This document shows positions 1 to 9,315 of a DNA stretch of 64,000 nt, piece by piece; positions within the stretch are counted from its first letter, which is position 1; the number at the start of each line of letters is the position of its first letter. The notes below the pieces were generated by a model, which worked only from the letters and a program-made list of their open reading frames with translations, was not told the origin of the DNA and made no database searches. The translations under genes and the position numbers were made by a program. Source of the DNA: DATGPD01 sp041398565 (lineage in GTDB: Bacteria > Planctomycetota > UBA1135 > UBA2386); contig JAWKUN010000002.1 in assembly GCA_041398565.1 (NCBI GenBank), forward strand, positions 806,001 through 870,000, written 5' to 3'.

Positions 1-1589
1 TGACGTTCGTGCCAGCGCGTCCCTACTTCGCTGGCGAGTTGCTCATGGTCGTGCTGCCGAACACGCTGCGTGACACCGCCAACAACCCTCTGAGCGGCGG
101 GCACTCGCTCTTGTTCTGGGCGGCGTCGGCACCGGGCACGCGCACGTTCGTCAATCGGCGCACCATCGCGCTCCGGCGTCAGGGCGAGGGCCTGATCGCC
201 GCGTACGGGGTGTACGCCGGCGACATCGACGGCGACGGCAGCCCGGACATCACCGCGGCGAACGAGCGTGCGCCCGACTACCGCATGCTGCACAACGACG
301 GCTGCGGGCAGTTCCCCGGCCCGATGGTCTTCTACCCGCTGCCGAGCCCGCAGGAGCCGAGCCCGACCGAGGGCGCCGACTTCGACGGCGACGGCAAGCT
401 CGACATGGTCTCGGGCAACTCGAGCGGGGCGGCGATCACGATCAACCTGAACGACGGCAGTGGTGGCTTCGGCCCGCCGGTGACGCTGCCGACCGGCGGG
501 TTCACGCACGGCGTCTGCGTGCTCGACGCCGACGGCGACGGGGACGCCGACATCGCCGCTCCCAACCAGTCCCGGGTGGCGCTGTTCCTGAACGACGGAA
601 CGGGCAGCTTCGCGGCCCCGGTGTTCTTCGACCCGCAGGGCAGCGCCGAGGACAACATCGCCGCGGTCGACTGCAACGGCGACGGCAAGATGGACCTGTT
701 CGTCGGCAACCTCAATTCCGGCGACGTGTCGATCATGCTGGGCGCCGGCGACGGCACCTTCACCTTCAGCAGCCGGCGGTCGTGTGGCGGCAATCCGTTC
801 CAGATGGCGGTCGGGGACGTCAACGGCGACGGCCGGGTCGACTGCGTCACCGCCAATCAGGGGTCCGGCAACGTCGGCGTCCTGCTCGGCGACGGGGCCG
901 GTGGCTTCCTGCCTGTGGTGACCTACGCGGTGGGCTCGGCGCCCGCGGCCGTCGACCTCGGCGATCTCGACGGAGACGGCTGGCTCGACCTCGCAGCGTC
1001 CAACTACGGCTCCGGCAACTACACGGTGTACTTCAACAACGGCAACGGCACCTTCGGTGGCCGCATCACCCTGCCGTCGGGGAGCGCCGGCTCGTGCTGC
1101 ACCCTGGTCGACTTCGACCGCAACGGCGTGCTCGACATCGTCGCCACCGATGAGATCACCGACGAAGTGCGGCTGTACGCGCACGTGGTCGCCGCACACG
1201 CCACCAGCCAGCCGGCGTCGTGTGCCGCGGCGCTGCGCGTCGACAACTTCGGCGCTCGCGGCGGGTTCGCGGTGCCGGCGACCGGCATCGCTTCGGCGAG
1301 CACGGTGTTCTTCGGAGTGAGCGGCGCGCCCGGGGCGCTGTACGGACTGTTCGTCGGTTCGCCGCGCCCAGCCGGTCTCTCGTTGCCCGCCTACGGCCTG
1401 CTGAACCTGGAGCCGTCGTTGCCGATCGTGGCGTTGTCGGCGTCGGTGCTCGACGGCTTCGGCGAGGCTCTTCTGCCCCTGACGTTGCCGGCGTTGCCGC
1501 TCGGCGCCAGCTTCGCCGCGCAGGCGCTGGTCGCCGACGGCGCGGCGTTCAGGTTCAGCAACCCGGAGACGGCGACCGTGGTGCGGTAG
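1..1589 (+). CDS. Secreted FG-GAP/VCBS repeat protein, 5' end missing
   Basis: The reading frame is open to the left edge, so the gene starts outside the window. The first visible residues (TFVPARPYFAGELL, then VLPNTLRDTANNPLSGG) look like the end of a bacterial Ig-like domain of the SbsA type. Seven FG-GAP/VCBS-like repeats follow at roughly residues 70-395, each with a calcium-loop motif such as DIDGDGSPD, DFDGDGKLD, DVNGDGRVD or DLDGDGWLD. In the family these form a beta-propeller outside the cytoplasm. The last 120 residues form the C-terminal domain seen in seven other secreted proteins of this window (ending SNPETATVVR). The protein is probably exported. Its ligand is unknown. Confidence 0.88.
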   Translation, partial: TFVPARPYFAGELLMVVLPNTLRDTANNPLSGGHSLLFWAASAPGTRTFVNRRTIALRRQGEGLIAAYGVYAGDIDGDGSPDITAANERAPDYRMLHNDGCGQFPGPMVFYPLPSPQEPSPTEGADFDGDGKLDMVSGNSSGAAITINLNDGSGGFGPPVTLPTGGFTHGVCVLDADGDGDADIAAPNQSRVALFLNDGTGSFAAPVFFDPQGSAEDNIAAVDCNGDGKMDLFVGNLNSGDVSIMLGAGDGTFTFSSRRSCGGNPFQMAVGDVNGDGRVDCVTANQGSGNVGVLLGDGAGGFLPVVTYAVGSAPAAVDLGDLDGDGWLDLAASNYGSGNYTVYFNNGNGTFGGRITLPSGSAGSCCTLVDFDRNGVLDIVATDEITDEVRLYAHVVAAHATSQPASCAAALRVDNFGARGGFAVPATGIASASTVFFGVSGAPGALYGLFVGSPRPAGLSLPAYGLLNLEPSLPIVALSASVLDGFGEALLPLTLPALPLGASFAAQALVADGAAFRFSNPETATVVR

Positions 1590-1714
1590 GGGGCGCTCGG
1601 TTGGCGGTGCCGGTCCTTCGAGGAGACCGGATCACCGCCATCACGCCTTCGCCTCAAGTCGAGAGCGTTTCGTGTCGATAGCACCGGCAAGTCCGGCAAA
1701 GGACGCGAATCGAC

Positions 1715-2425
1715 ATGAGGACGAGCATGAGGCTGCAGGCGATCATCCCCCTGACCTTGGCAGTGCTGACCGGGTGCATGAGCACCACGACGTCGGACCA
1801 GAGCTACGTCAAGGCCAACTCCGTCGTGGCGGCAGAGATCACCCGCCGCATCTCCGACATCCAGTACCAGCACCGAAACGATCTGCTGGACAACCTGATG
1901 TGGCTGGCGCAGTCCGGCGAGCAGGCGATTCCCTACCTGCTCGACGCGATGCACCACCAGGAGCCCAAGGTGCGCGCCAATGCCGCCTGGGTGCTGGGCC
2001 GCATCAAGGACCGCCGCGTGATCCCCGAGCTGGAGACGGCGGCCAACGACCAGAACCAGACCGTGCGGCTGGAGATCGCGCGGACGCTGGTGACCCTGGG
2101 CGACATCAAGTACGCACCAGCGCTGATCGAGGGTCTCGACTCGGACCGGCCGGCGGTGCGCTACAACTGCCACCAGGCCCTGAAGGAGGCTTCCGGGCGC
2201 GACTTCGGCTACGACCACTTGGCCGAGAGCGAGGTCGATCGGCAGCGAGCCACTCTGCGCTGGCGCCAGTGGTGGGGCGAGCAGTTCCAGGACCCGTGGT
2301 TCGCCAGCTCCTACGCGCAGGCGCACGGCTTCGATGCCAACGACACCGGCCGGCCGGCCATGCCCTCGCCGGCGCCGATGACCGAGACCGCGCCGCAGAC
2401 GCCGCCGTCCGACGGCAACCGCTGA
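1715..2425 (+). CDS. HEAT-repeat lipoprotein
   Basis: This 236-residue protein begins with a lipoprotein signal peptide: MRTSMRLQ, a hydrophobic stretch, then the lipobox LTGC at about residue 21. It should be processed by signal peptidase II and lipidated. Residues 60-170 carry two to three HEAT/PBS-lyase-like helical repeats (IPYLLDAMHHQEPKVRANAAWVLG and the following copies), a protein-interaction scaffold. The start at 1715 is supported by AAAGGA ending 11 bases upstream. A second ATG 15 bases later is possible. The C-terminal 35 residues are proline-rich and low in complexity. Partner and function are unknown. Confidence 0.85.
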   Translation: MRTSMRLQAIIPLTLAVLTGCMSTTTSDQSYVKANSVVAAEITRRISDIQYQHRNDLLDNLMWLAQSGEQAIPYLLDAMHHQEPKVRANAAWVLGRIKDRRVIPELETAANDQNQTVRLEIARTLVTLGDIKYAPALIEGLDSDRPAVRYNCHQALKEASGRDFGYDHLAESEVDRQRATLRWRQWWGEQFQDPWFASSYAQAHGFDANDTGRPAMPSPAPMTETAPQTPPSDGNR

Positions 2426-2547
2426 GGTCGCGGCTCGCTCGGCGGGAAAGGCACCCGCCGGCGTAGAGCGTCCGGAGGCACGCGCGCTAAGCTTGCGTCT
2501 CTGACCCTTCCCCGGCTGCGCCCCCGCCGCCGTCGAGAACCAGACGC

Positions 2548-3210
2548 ATGCAGCAAGTGTCGCCATTGCCCTCCCGCAACGCCCGCACCGCGGGCTTCAC
2601 GCTCATCGAACTCCTGGTGGTGATCGCCATCCTCGGCGTTCTGGCCGCGGTCCTGCTGCCCAACATCGTGAGCAGCCGCGAGACCGCCAACATCTTCGCC
2701 GACAAGAAGAACCTGTCGTGGCACTACACGACCCTCACCAACTACCGCGCCCGGCACAAGCGCTGGCCGCGCGAGGGTGGCAGCAAGTTCGTGCTGGCGT
2801 CCTGGGTCGAGGGGGTGGTGGAGAAGACGCCCGAGAACCGCGACCGCTACTTCAACCCGGCGACGTGGGAGAACGACGTTCGCCTGGGACAGCTGCGTGA
2901 AGAGGACCCCAAGGACATCTGGAAGACGTTCAACGACGTCACGTCCGAGGACACCACGTATGCCGGCCGCGCCAAGAAGTTCTTGTCCGGCAATCTGGAG
3001 TCGGGCAACGAGGCCCTGATGGCCGACGACAACGAGTACGGCCCCGCCTTTCCCGGCGGCTCGATCAACGTGCTGGTGGGCGACGGCAACGTGCGCGAGC
3101 TCACCGTCGAGGACCTGAAGAAGCACGGCTACCGCGACGACGAGGAGGGTTTCGTCTACCCCGTCGGCCTCGACTCCGACCACCCCCTCCTGAAGAAGCT
3201 CGACAAGTAG
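2548..3210 (+). CDS. Type II secretion/type IV pilin-like pseudopilin
   Basis: This 220-residue protein has a short basic leader and then the prepilin cleavage and methylation motif G-FTLIELLVVIAILG at residues 16-30, so it should be cut by prepilin peptidase after Gly16. The hydrophobic helix (about residues 17-40) is the assembly segment. The C-terminal part contains NVLVGDGNVRELTVEDL, resembling the tail motif common in planctomycete pseudopilins of the DUF1559 type. It stands alone here, with no secretion ATPase or pilus gene beside it, so it may be one of the many orphan pseudopilins of this phylum. Confidence 0.85.
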   Translation: MQQVSPLPSRNARTAGFTLIELLVVIAILGVLAAVLLPNIVSSRETANIFADKKNLSWHYTTLTNYRARHKRWPREGGSKFVLASWVEGVVEKTPENRDRYFNPATWENDVRLGQLREEDPKDIWKTFNDVTSEDTTYAGRAKKFLSGNLESGNEALMADDNEYGPAFPGGSINVLVGDGNVRELTVEDLKKHGYRDDEEGFVYPVGLDSDHPLLKKLDK

Positions 3211-3235
3211 CAGAGAGGAGCCTGGCTCCACCTTG

Positions 3236-5506
3236 TTACTTCGCGGTGCCGAAGCGGGTGCGGAAGTAGAGGAACGTCAGGTAAGAGCCGAAGTCGTCGA
3301 GGCCGGCGCTCTGGCCGGAGGCTTCGCTGTAGTCGACCTGGCGCACCATGAGGCCGAGGTCGGCCGACGTGCAGACCCTGGTGGCGAGATCGGCGCGCCA
3401 GTCGAACACCTGCACGTCGAAGGTGCCGTGCGTCGATGTGTAGGCGCCCGACAGGTCGAGGTGCACCCGGCGGGTGAGCGCCACGGACAGGCCGGCGCTG
3501 AGAGTGTGGGTGCGGCCGTCGAAGCCCACGAAGGTCGGCACCGGGTTGGGATCGGGGTCGAAGTAGAAGTTGGTGAGGGTGCGCGAGTCGAGGTCGGTGT
3601 AGGCGTAGGACGCCCACAGGTCGGTGGCCGCTTCGGTCTGCAGGCCCACCGACACGCCCGAAGTCCAGGCGTCGAGCTCGGTGCTGGACACGTCGTTGCG
3701 TTTGCGACGGTGGTCGGTGAACACCTCGGCCCACCACGCGTCGCGCTGGTAGCGCACCTTGCCTTTGACGTTGCGCACCTCGTCGTCGCTCAGTTCGTGC
3801 AGCTGCACGCCGTTCTGGCCGAATTCGCGCAGCCGCCCCGACACCACCCAGCGCTCGTTCGGGCGCCAGTCGCCGTCGAGAAGCACGCCGTCGTTGCGGA
3901 TCGTGCCGCGCACGAAGTCCTGGTCGCCGGTCTCGAGATCGGGCACACGCAGCCGCTCCTGTACGAAGCCGTAGCCGAGCGCCAGGCGCAGGCCCTCGAC
4001 CGGCTCGACCTGCGCCGTCACCGTGCCCTCGAGGGTGCGCTGCGTGGTGCGCTGGTCCAGGGCGAGGGTCGTCGTCGAGCTGTTGTTGAGGTTGGGGTAG
4101 TTCGTCGCGTCGACCTGATCGATGTGCAGATCCTCGCGATGGTCGCGCCAGCGCAGGTCGCCGAGCAGCGTCCACGACTCGGACACTTGCCACGACGCCG
4201 TGCCGTCGAGCAGCCAGGTGCGCGCGCCGCCGCTGGCGAAGGCGGTCGTGTCGGTGACGAACTCGCCGATGTCGAAGCCTCGCGTCTGGCCGTCGCCGCG
4301 GATGCGCCGGTCGAGGTCGACGACGTGTCCCACCAGACTCCAGCTCAGCGCGTCGCCGCGGTCGCGTAGCTCGAGACGCGCGCCCGGTCCACGCAGTGTG
4401 CTCTGCGAGGTGAAGTCCTCGCTCTCGGTGGCGATCGGGTTGATCGGCGAGGTGCGCTCGTAGAACCAGCGGTCGACGTCGTCGTGCTCGCGGTACTCCA
4501 CGGCCGCGCGCAGGTCGGGACCGATCGCGTGCGTCCGCAGCGAGGCCTCCCACAGGTCGAAGTCGTGCGCACGCGGGCTCTGCACGCCGGCCACCGTCGT
4601 CTGCGGCGTGACGTTGCGGTTACCGATGCGGTTGGTCAGCCAGAAGCCGTCCTGGCGGCGGCGCGTGAACGAGAGCCCCACGTCGGTGTCCTTCGCCACC
4701 TTGCCCAGGGCGTCGAACCCCCACTCTTCGGCGCGCAGATCGACGCGGTGGAAGTCGCCGCGTGCGCGGTACTTGAACGCGTCCTTCTGGAAGCGCGCCC
4801 GCAGCGAGCCCCAGTCGTCCTTCGCCACCTCGCCCTTGAGGCGCATGTAGGGGTCCTCGAGGTCGGTGAGCTTCACCGAGGCCCGGTCGAAGAGGGCGCC
4901 CTCGCGCCCGCGCGCGTCGAGCTCGAGGTCGGTCAGGCGGAAGCCGCCGTCGAGGTTCAGGTCGGTCTCGTAACGCTCGCGCGAGCCGAACACGTTGACG
5001 AAGCGGTAGCCGAAGCGCGCCACTGCCCCGAGCTCGAAGCCGCCGAGGGTGCCGTCGCCCATCGGCATGGCGTCGGGCACGCCGGTCTGCACCGGCGGCG
5101 GCGACGGGGGCTCCGGCACGCGGTCGAGCTGGCTCGACCACGGGTGCCGGCCGGCCTCGGGCGCGAAGCCCCGGTCCGGGTGGCACACCGCGCATGCCGC
5201 CGCGCGCACTGGCCCGGGCGCCGTCGGCGGCCGCATCGGGTCGACGGCGTTCTCGGCGTGCGCGGTCGCCTCCGTGTGGCACTGCGTGCAGGTCGCGTTG
5301 CGGTGCACGCTGTAGGCGAGCGCCTTCTGTGCGCCGGGATGGCAGACGGCACAGCTCGCCGTCTCGAGCCACGGTTCGAGCAATGGTGCGAGGTGCTCCG
5401 AGGCAGGTGCCGGCCCGGTCGCCTCGGGCGAGGGCAACCAGCAACCGAGGCCGGGTAGCAGGAGGGCAAGGCCTGCGCCGAAGGGACGGGATCGTGCGCG
5501 CCTCAT
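3236..5506 (-). CDS. MtrB/PioB-like outer-membrane porin with N-terminal triheme extension
   Basis: This 756-residue protein has a signal peptide (residues 1-22, possibly ending in a lipobox-like GLGC). Three CXXCH heme-c sites follow at about residues 52-56 (CAVCH), 73-77 (CTQCH) and 105-109 (CAVCH). From about residue 140 to the end there are long stretches of alternating residues typical of an outer-membrane beta-barrel, ending in an aromatic-rich strand (SYLTFLYFRTRFG). The barrel resembles the MtrB/PioB family, which sheathes a periplasmic multiheme cytochrome and carries electrons across the outer membrane. The ATG overlaps the stop of the 18-heme cytochrome gene (ATGA), so the two are translationally coupled. 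An MtrB with its own heme domain is unusual. Confidence 0.8.
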   Translation of the reverse strand: MRRARSRPFGAGLALLLPGLGCWLPSPEATGPAPASEHLAPLLEPWLETASCAVCHPGAQKALAYSVHRNATCTQCHTEATAHAENAVDPMRPPTAPGPVRAAACAVCHPDRGFAPEAGRHPWSSQLDRVPEPPSPPPVQTGVPDAMPMGDGTLGGFELGAVARFGYRFVNVFGSRERYETDLNLDGGFRLTDLELDARGREGALFDRASVKLTDLEDPYMRLKGEVAKDDWGSLRARFQKDAFKYRARGDFHRVDLRAEEWGFDALGKVAKDTDVGLSFTRRRQDGFWLTNRIGNRNVTPQTTVAGVQSPRAHDFDLWEASLRTHAIGPDLRAAVEYREHDDVDRWFYERTSPINPIATESEDFTSQSTLRGPGARLELRDRGDALSWSLVGHVVDLDRRIRGDGQTRGFDIGEFVTDTTAFASGGARTWLLDGTASWQVSESWTLLGDLRWRDHREDLHIDQVDATNYPNLNNSSTTTLALDQRTTQRTLEGTVTAQVEPVEGLRLALGYGFVQERLRVPDLETGDQDFVRGTIRNDGVLLDGDWRPNERWVVSGRLREFGQNGVQLHELSDDEVRNVKGKVRYQRDAWWAEVFTDHRRKRNDVSSTELDAWTSGVSVGLQTEAATDLWASYAYTDLDSRTLTNFYFDPDPNPVPTFVGFDGRTHTLSAGLSVALTRRVHLDLSGAYTSTHGTFDVQVFDWRADLATRVCTSADLGLMVRQVDYSEASGQSAGLDDFGSYLTFLYFRTRFGTAK

Positions 5507-7122
5507 CGGAACAGGTAGCGGGCGTGGTTGCTGCCGTGCACTTCGGTGTGGCAGTTGAGACAGTTGGTGAACACCGCGCCGGCCGTCTGGTCGTGGAAGA
5601 TGGGGAAGTCGGCGTGGCACTGCAGGCAGTTCTGCTGCGTCGTGTGCTGGCGCAACAGACGCTTGTTGCTGGCGCCGTGCGGCTGGTGGCAGACCACGCA
5701 GCCGTCGGAGCGCGACGCCTGGTGCGCGAACACGAACGGGCCGCGGTACTGGCTGTGGCAGCGCACGCAGCGGTCCTGGCGCAGTTCGAGATCGCGCAGC
5801 TTGGGGCGCGCGCCGTGCGGGTCGTGGCAGTCGCTGCAGCCCATGGCGTGCTCGGGCACCGGGTGGTGGTTGGGCTGCGCGAACTCGGCCGCCACCGCTT
5901 GGTGGCAGGCCGTGCACTTGGTCTCGGCGTCGCGGCGCACCTCGCCCCGCTTCGCCGCCGGCGAGTGGCACGACAGGCAGCTCACCTCGTGACGCGCGTG
6001 CGACCCGACCGCCAGGTGCGCCAGCGCCGACTCGTGCTCGTGGCAGCGCAGGCAGGTGTCCTGCTGCAGGCTGGCGCTGGAGCTGTGCATGGACTCGACC
6101 AGACTCGGCTTGCCGCCGCTCTCGGCGTGCGCCAACGCGCCGGGGTGGCAGGCCGCGCAACCCTCCGCCAGCGGGGTGGTGCGGCGCCCGAGGGTGTCGT
6201 GGATGGTGCCCTCGAGGACGGCGAACGCCGGCTCGTGGCAGGTGCCGCACGCCTCGTTGGTGACCGGCGCGGCGGACGGCGCCGGATCCGGCGAGACCCG
6301 GCCGTGGATCGAGTGGCAAGTGGTGCAGGTCAACGTGGACGACAGCAACGGCTTGCGGCGGTCCTTCCAGTGGAAGTCCTGCGGGTCGACCTCCTCGTGG
6401 CACGAGCGGCAGGTCGCCGGCCCGTCGCCGGCGCGATCGGGACGGGTGATGAGACGCGCCAGGCCGCCGGTTTCGACGTGCAGCGAGCCGGGCCCGTGGC
6501 ACGTCTCGCAACCGTCTGCGGTGTGCGACGCCGCGAGATGGGCGTGCGCGCCGGCGGCCAGCGCTTGGTCGCGCAGCGGGTGGCACTCGACGCACTTGGC
6601 CGCGCCGACGCGGCCGATGTCCGCGTGCGCGGCTTGATCGCGACGCATGAAGAACGCGACCCCGGCGTGAGGTGCGGCGGGCGGCGTCTTGCGGTGCACC
6701 TCGTGGCACGTGGTGCAGGTCTTGCCGGCGGCGAGGAAGCCCTGCAGGTCACCGCCGTGCGCGCGCGCGGCTTCGGCGTGGCAGCGGCCGCAGAACGCCA
6801 CCACGCCGCGCCCCAGGTCGGGAGGGTGCGTGATCAGCAGCGTGTCGTTGTCGTCGTCGTCCGCGTGCGCCTTGCCGGGCCCGTGGCACGTCTCGCAGGC
6901 TCTCAGCTCGCTGGCCTCGACGACCGCACGGTGTGCACCGCCGTGGATCGCCTCCCACTGCTCTTCGTGGCAGTCCTTGCACACCGCCTCGCCGGCGTAG
7001 GAACCGGCGCGCGGAAAGGGCGCGGTCTTCTCCTGCCCGTCCTGCCGCGCGGACGGCGACGCCCAGGCGAGCAGTGGCGGCACGACGAACACGATCAGTC
7101 CACGGCGAGCGAGGGATGGCAT
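5503..7122 (-). CDS. 18-heme MtrA/DmsE-like periplasmic cytochrome c
   Basis: The 539-residue product has a signal peptide (MPSLARRGLIVFVVPPLLAW) and 18 CXXCH heme-c motifs between residues 48 and 525. Many additional histidines could be distal ligands. The C-terminal third (RCVRCHSQYRGPF, GCVVCHQPHGASNKRLL and EVHGSNHARYLFR) closely resembles the end of MtrA/DmsE/PioA decaheme cytochromes, the periplasmic conduit that docks into MtrB. Family members normally have ten hemes; this one is extended at the N terminus. I chose the ATG at 7122 because it places the signal peptide at the N terminus. It overlaps the barrel gene by four bases. A role in extracellular electron transfer or metal redox chemistry is inferred. 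Confidence 0.85.
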   Translation of the reverse strand: MPSLARRGLIVFVVPPLLAWASPSARQDGQEKTAPFPRAGSYAGEAVCKDCHEEQWEAIHGGAHRAVVEASELRACETCHGPGKAHADDDDNDTLLITHPPDLGRGVVAFCGRCHAEAARAHGGDLQGFLAAGKTCTTCHEVHRKTPPAAPHAGVAFFMRRDQAAHADIGRVGAAKCVECHPLRDQALAAGAHAHLAASHTADGCETCHGPGSLHVETGGLARLITRPDRAGDGPATCRSCHEEVDPQDFHWKDRRKPLLSSTLTCTTCHSIHGRVSPDPAPSAAPVTNEACGTCHEPAFAVLEGTIHDTLGRRTTPLAEGCAACHPGALAHAESGGKPSLVESMHSSSASLQQDTCLRCHEHESALAHLAVGSHARHEVSCLSCHSPAAKRGEVRRDAETKCTACHQAVAAEFAQPNHHPVPEHAMGCSDCHDPHGARPKLRDLELRQDRCVRCHSQYRGPFVFAHQASRSDGCVVCHQPHGASNKRLLRQHTTQQNCLQCHADFPIFHDQTAGAVFTNCLNCHTEVHGSNHARYLFR

Positions 7123-7289
7123 GAGCGATCGCAGGGAGGGCAGCGGGCAGACCCGGCTTAGCAAGGTGCGTTCCGGCTGCGGCAGTGTCCGGAATCGGCG
7201 CACGTTTGTCGCCGGCGAGTCGCCGATCCGCACGCGGAGCTTTTGGTGGTCCCGCTGCGGATCCCGGCTCCGGGTGCTCGGCCGGCAGC

Positions 7290-7295
7290 TACCAT
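7290..7295 (+). promoter_or_regulatory. Candidate -10 box for the membrane protein gene
   Basis: TACCAT preceded by GC lies 10 bases upstream of the ATG at 7306, in the divergent gap between this gene and the cytochrome operon. It fits the TANNNT pattern found before several other starts in the window. No clear -35 box is visible. Confidence 0.35.
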
Positions 7296-7305
7296 CCTCG
7301 ACCCG

Positions 7306-8886
7306 ATGTGCCGCGACTCCCAGCGCCCAGCACCCGTCGGGGCCGACCCGGCGGCGCGCGCCTGGGTCGAACTCGTTCTCCTCGTGCTCTTCGAGTTGGT
7401 GGTCGTGCAGGGTTTCACCCAACACGTCGACCTGCACCCCGCCGACGAGGCTCTCTACCAGCAGCGGGGGCAGCGGCTGCTCGACCTCGACTTCGACGAG
7501 GGCAGCTGGGTCTTTGCCCCTGTCTACGCAGCCGCCTACGCGACCCTGCGCCTGCTGCCGCTACGGGGTGACACCATCCAGGACACCATGGGGGTGCTCC
7601 TGGCGCTCGCCAGCACGTTGGCCGTGTGGTGGGCCGCGCGCGGGCTGATGGCGCGGCCGGCCGCCATCCTGGCCGGCGCCTGGTGGGGAGCCTCGCTGCC
7701 GGTGCTCGCCAGCAGTCTGCGCGTCTACCTGTTCTCGGCGACCCTGACCACAGTGGCTGTCGGTCTGGCCGCGCGCCGCCGCGTCGCGCTGGCCATGATC
7801 GTGCTGGGCCTCGCCGCCCTCAACCGTCCCGAGCTGCTGCCCTGGCTGGTGGTCGCCGCCGCCGGGCTGGCGCTGTGGGCGCTGCGGCGCCACCGGCACG
7901 GCCAGGCCGTGGTGGTCCTCGCCGTGCTCGTGGCTGGCCTGGCCTTCGGCGCCGGGCTGGCGCGACCCGAGTTCCGCCACCGCCAGTGGTTCACCTTCCG
8001 CTGGGACTACGCTGCGCACTTCCAGCCCGGTGACGACGTGAGCTACGTCGAGGGAGCGCCGGTCACGCGTGCCGATGCGGTGGTCGAGGCGGCCTTCCCT
8101 GGCTGTCGCTCGGTGGCCGACGCGGTGCGCGAGAACCCCGGCGCCGTGCTCGAGCACGTCGGTCGCAACCTGAGGCTGGTCCCGGGCAACCTGCGCGACC
8201 TGATGGCGATCCCCTGGTGGCACTTGCCGCGCCTGCGGTGGACGCTGGTGGCGCTGGGGGCGCTCGCCGCTGCAGTCGGGTTGCTGGTCGGCGTCGTGCA
8301 ACGGGGCGCGACGAAGCCACCGGCGAACGTGCCGGCCCTGCTGACGATGGGTGCCAGCCTGTGCATCCTCGGTCCGATGGTCGTGTTCCTGCCGCGCCCC
8401 GACTACCTCATGCCGGTGGGTGTGGTCCTCCTGCTCGGCGCGGCCGGGGCGGTGGCGCGGGCCGGCAGCTTCCTGTGCGGGCGCCTGCGGGTAGGCCCCG
8501 GCACGGCGTGGGGCGCGGCGGCCGGCGCCGTGTGCGCCGCCATCCTGCTGGTGCCCGGGCCCTTCGTGTCGCCGCCGGCGGTGCCATGCCCCAACCGTGA
8601 CGCGGTCGCCCTCGTGGCGGCACAGGGTCTCGGCGACGATGCCGTGCTGTACGCGGCCACGGCCGACGGCATGCGCACGCTGTCGAGCGGTCGGTTCCAG
8701 AGCGGGGACCTGCAGGCGCTGCTCGCGGGCAAGGTCGTTCCCGACCGCCGGCCGAGCTACCTTCTGGTCGGACCGTGGGACCTGCAGGGGCCGGCGGCCG
8801 AGCCGGTCGTGGCGCTCCTACAGGGCGGGGCCTGGCAGCTGGTCGACGCTGGCAGCGACTGCTGGCTGTTCGTGCGGAGGACGTGA
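7306..8886 (+). CDS. Polytopic membrane protein, possible GT39/ArnT-like glycosyltransferase
   Basis: The product has about 526 residues and 10 or more hydrophobic segments, followed by a soluble C-terminal region of about 120 residues. Near the N terminus, the extracytoplasmic loop HVDLHPADEALYQQRGQ contains an acidic D/E pair after the first membrane helix, as in GT-C-fold (PMT/ArnT/glycosyltransferase family 39) enzymes that use polyprenyl-phosphate sugars. Overall similarity is not clear enough to assign a substrate. The ATG at 7306 is preferred over an in-frame start at 7243 because of the TACCAT box between them. Its stop overlaps the next start (TGATG), so the next gene is probably co-translated. 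Confidence 0.65.
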   Translation: MCRDSQRPAPVGADPAARAWVELVLLVLFELVVVQGFTQHVDLHPADEALYQQRGQRLLDLDFDEGSWVFAPVYAAAYATLRLLPLRGDTIQDTMGVLLALASTLAVWWAARGLMARPAAILAGAWWGASLPVLASSLRVYLFSATLTTVAVGLAARRRVALAMIVLGLAALNRPELLPWLVVAAAGLALWALRRHRHGQAVVVLAVLVAGLAFGAGLARPEFRHRQWFTFRWDYAAHFQPGDDVSYVEGAPVTRADAVVEAAFPGCRSVADAVRENPGAVLEHVGRNLRLVPGNLRDLMAIPWWHLPRLRWTLVALGALAAAVGLLVGVVQRGATKPPANVPALLTMGASLCILGPMVVFLPRPDYLMPVGVVLLLGAAGAVARAGSFLCGRLRVGPGTAWGAAAGAVCAAILLVPGPFVSPPAVPCPNRDAVALVAAQGLGDDAVLYAATADGMRTLSSGRFQSGDLQALLAGKVVPDRRPSYLLVGPWDLQGPAAEPVVALLQGGAWQLVDAGSDCWLFVRRT

Positions 8887-9311
8887 TGCGCAACCTTCTC
8901 TTCGTCTTGCTGGCTGGTCTGTCGGCGGCGCTGGTGACCTGGCGCCAGCACGGGGTCGATCGCCTGCGTGCGGAGCTCGCGGACCAGGACCCGCTGGTGC
9001 GCCGTGGCGCGGCTCTGGCCTTGATGCGGCGGGGCGCCGCGGCAGCGCCGGCAGTGCCCGAGCTGGCGGCGCTGGTGGCGGACGACGCCGTGGCAGCCGT
9101 GGCGATGTCGGCGCTGGCGGCGATCGGCCAGGCCGCCGAGCCCGCGGTGCCGGCCGTGGCAGCGCGGGCCATGGGCGGCGATTTCCTGCTGCGGGCGCGG
9201 GCGGTGTTCACCTTGTGCCGGATCGCGCCGGAGCACCCGCAGACCGCCTCGGCCGTGGCCGCCGCGCGGGCAACTCCGCTGCTGTCGACTCTGGCCGTGC
9301 CGGCGCGTTGA
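8886..9311 (+). CDS. Small membrane-anchored HEAT-repeat protein
   Basis: This 141-residue protein begins with a hydrophobic anchor or signal (MRNLLFVLLAGLSAALVTW) and then has two HEAT/PBS-lyase-type helical repeats (QDPLVRRGAALALMRRGAAA and the following copy to about residue 105). The ATG overlaps the upstream TGA by one base, so it is probably translated together with the membrane protein. HEAT repeats bind proteins; no catalytic residues are seen. The function is unknown. Confidence 0.72.
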   Translation: MRNLLFVLLAGLSAALVTWRQHGVDRLRAELADQDPLVRRGAALALMRRGAAAAPAVPELAALVADDAVAAVAMSALAAIGQAAEPAVPAVAARAMGGDFLLRARAVFTLCRIAPEHPQTASAVAAARATPLLSTLAVPAR

Positions 9312-9315
9312 TCGC

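Noticed and set aside
5507..6709. The open frame of the MtrB-like gene continues upstream for about 400 codons
   Set aside because: The upstream part overlaps the cytochrome gene in another frame and lacks conserved features; the signal peptide and ATGA overlap fix the start at 5506.
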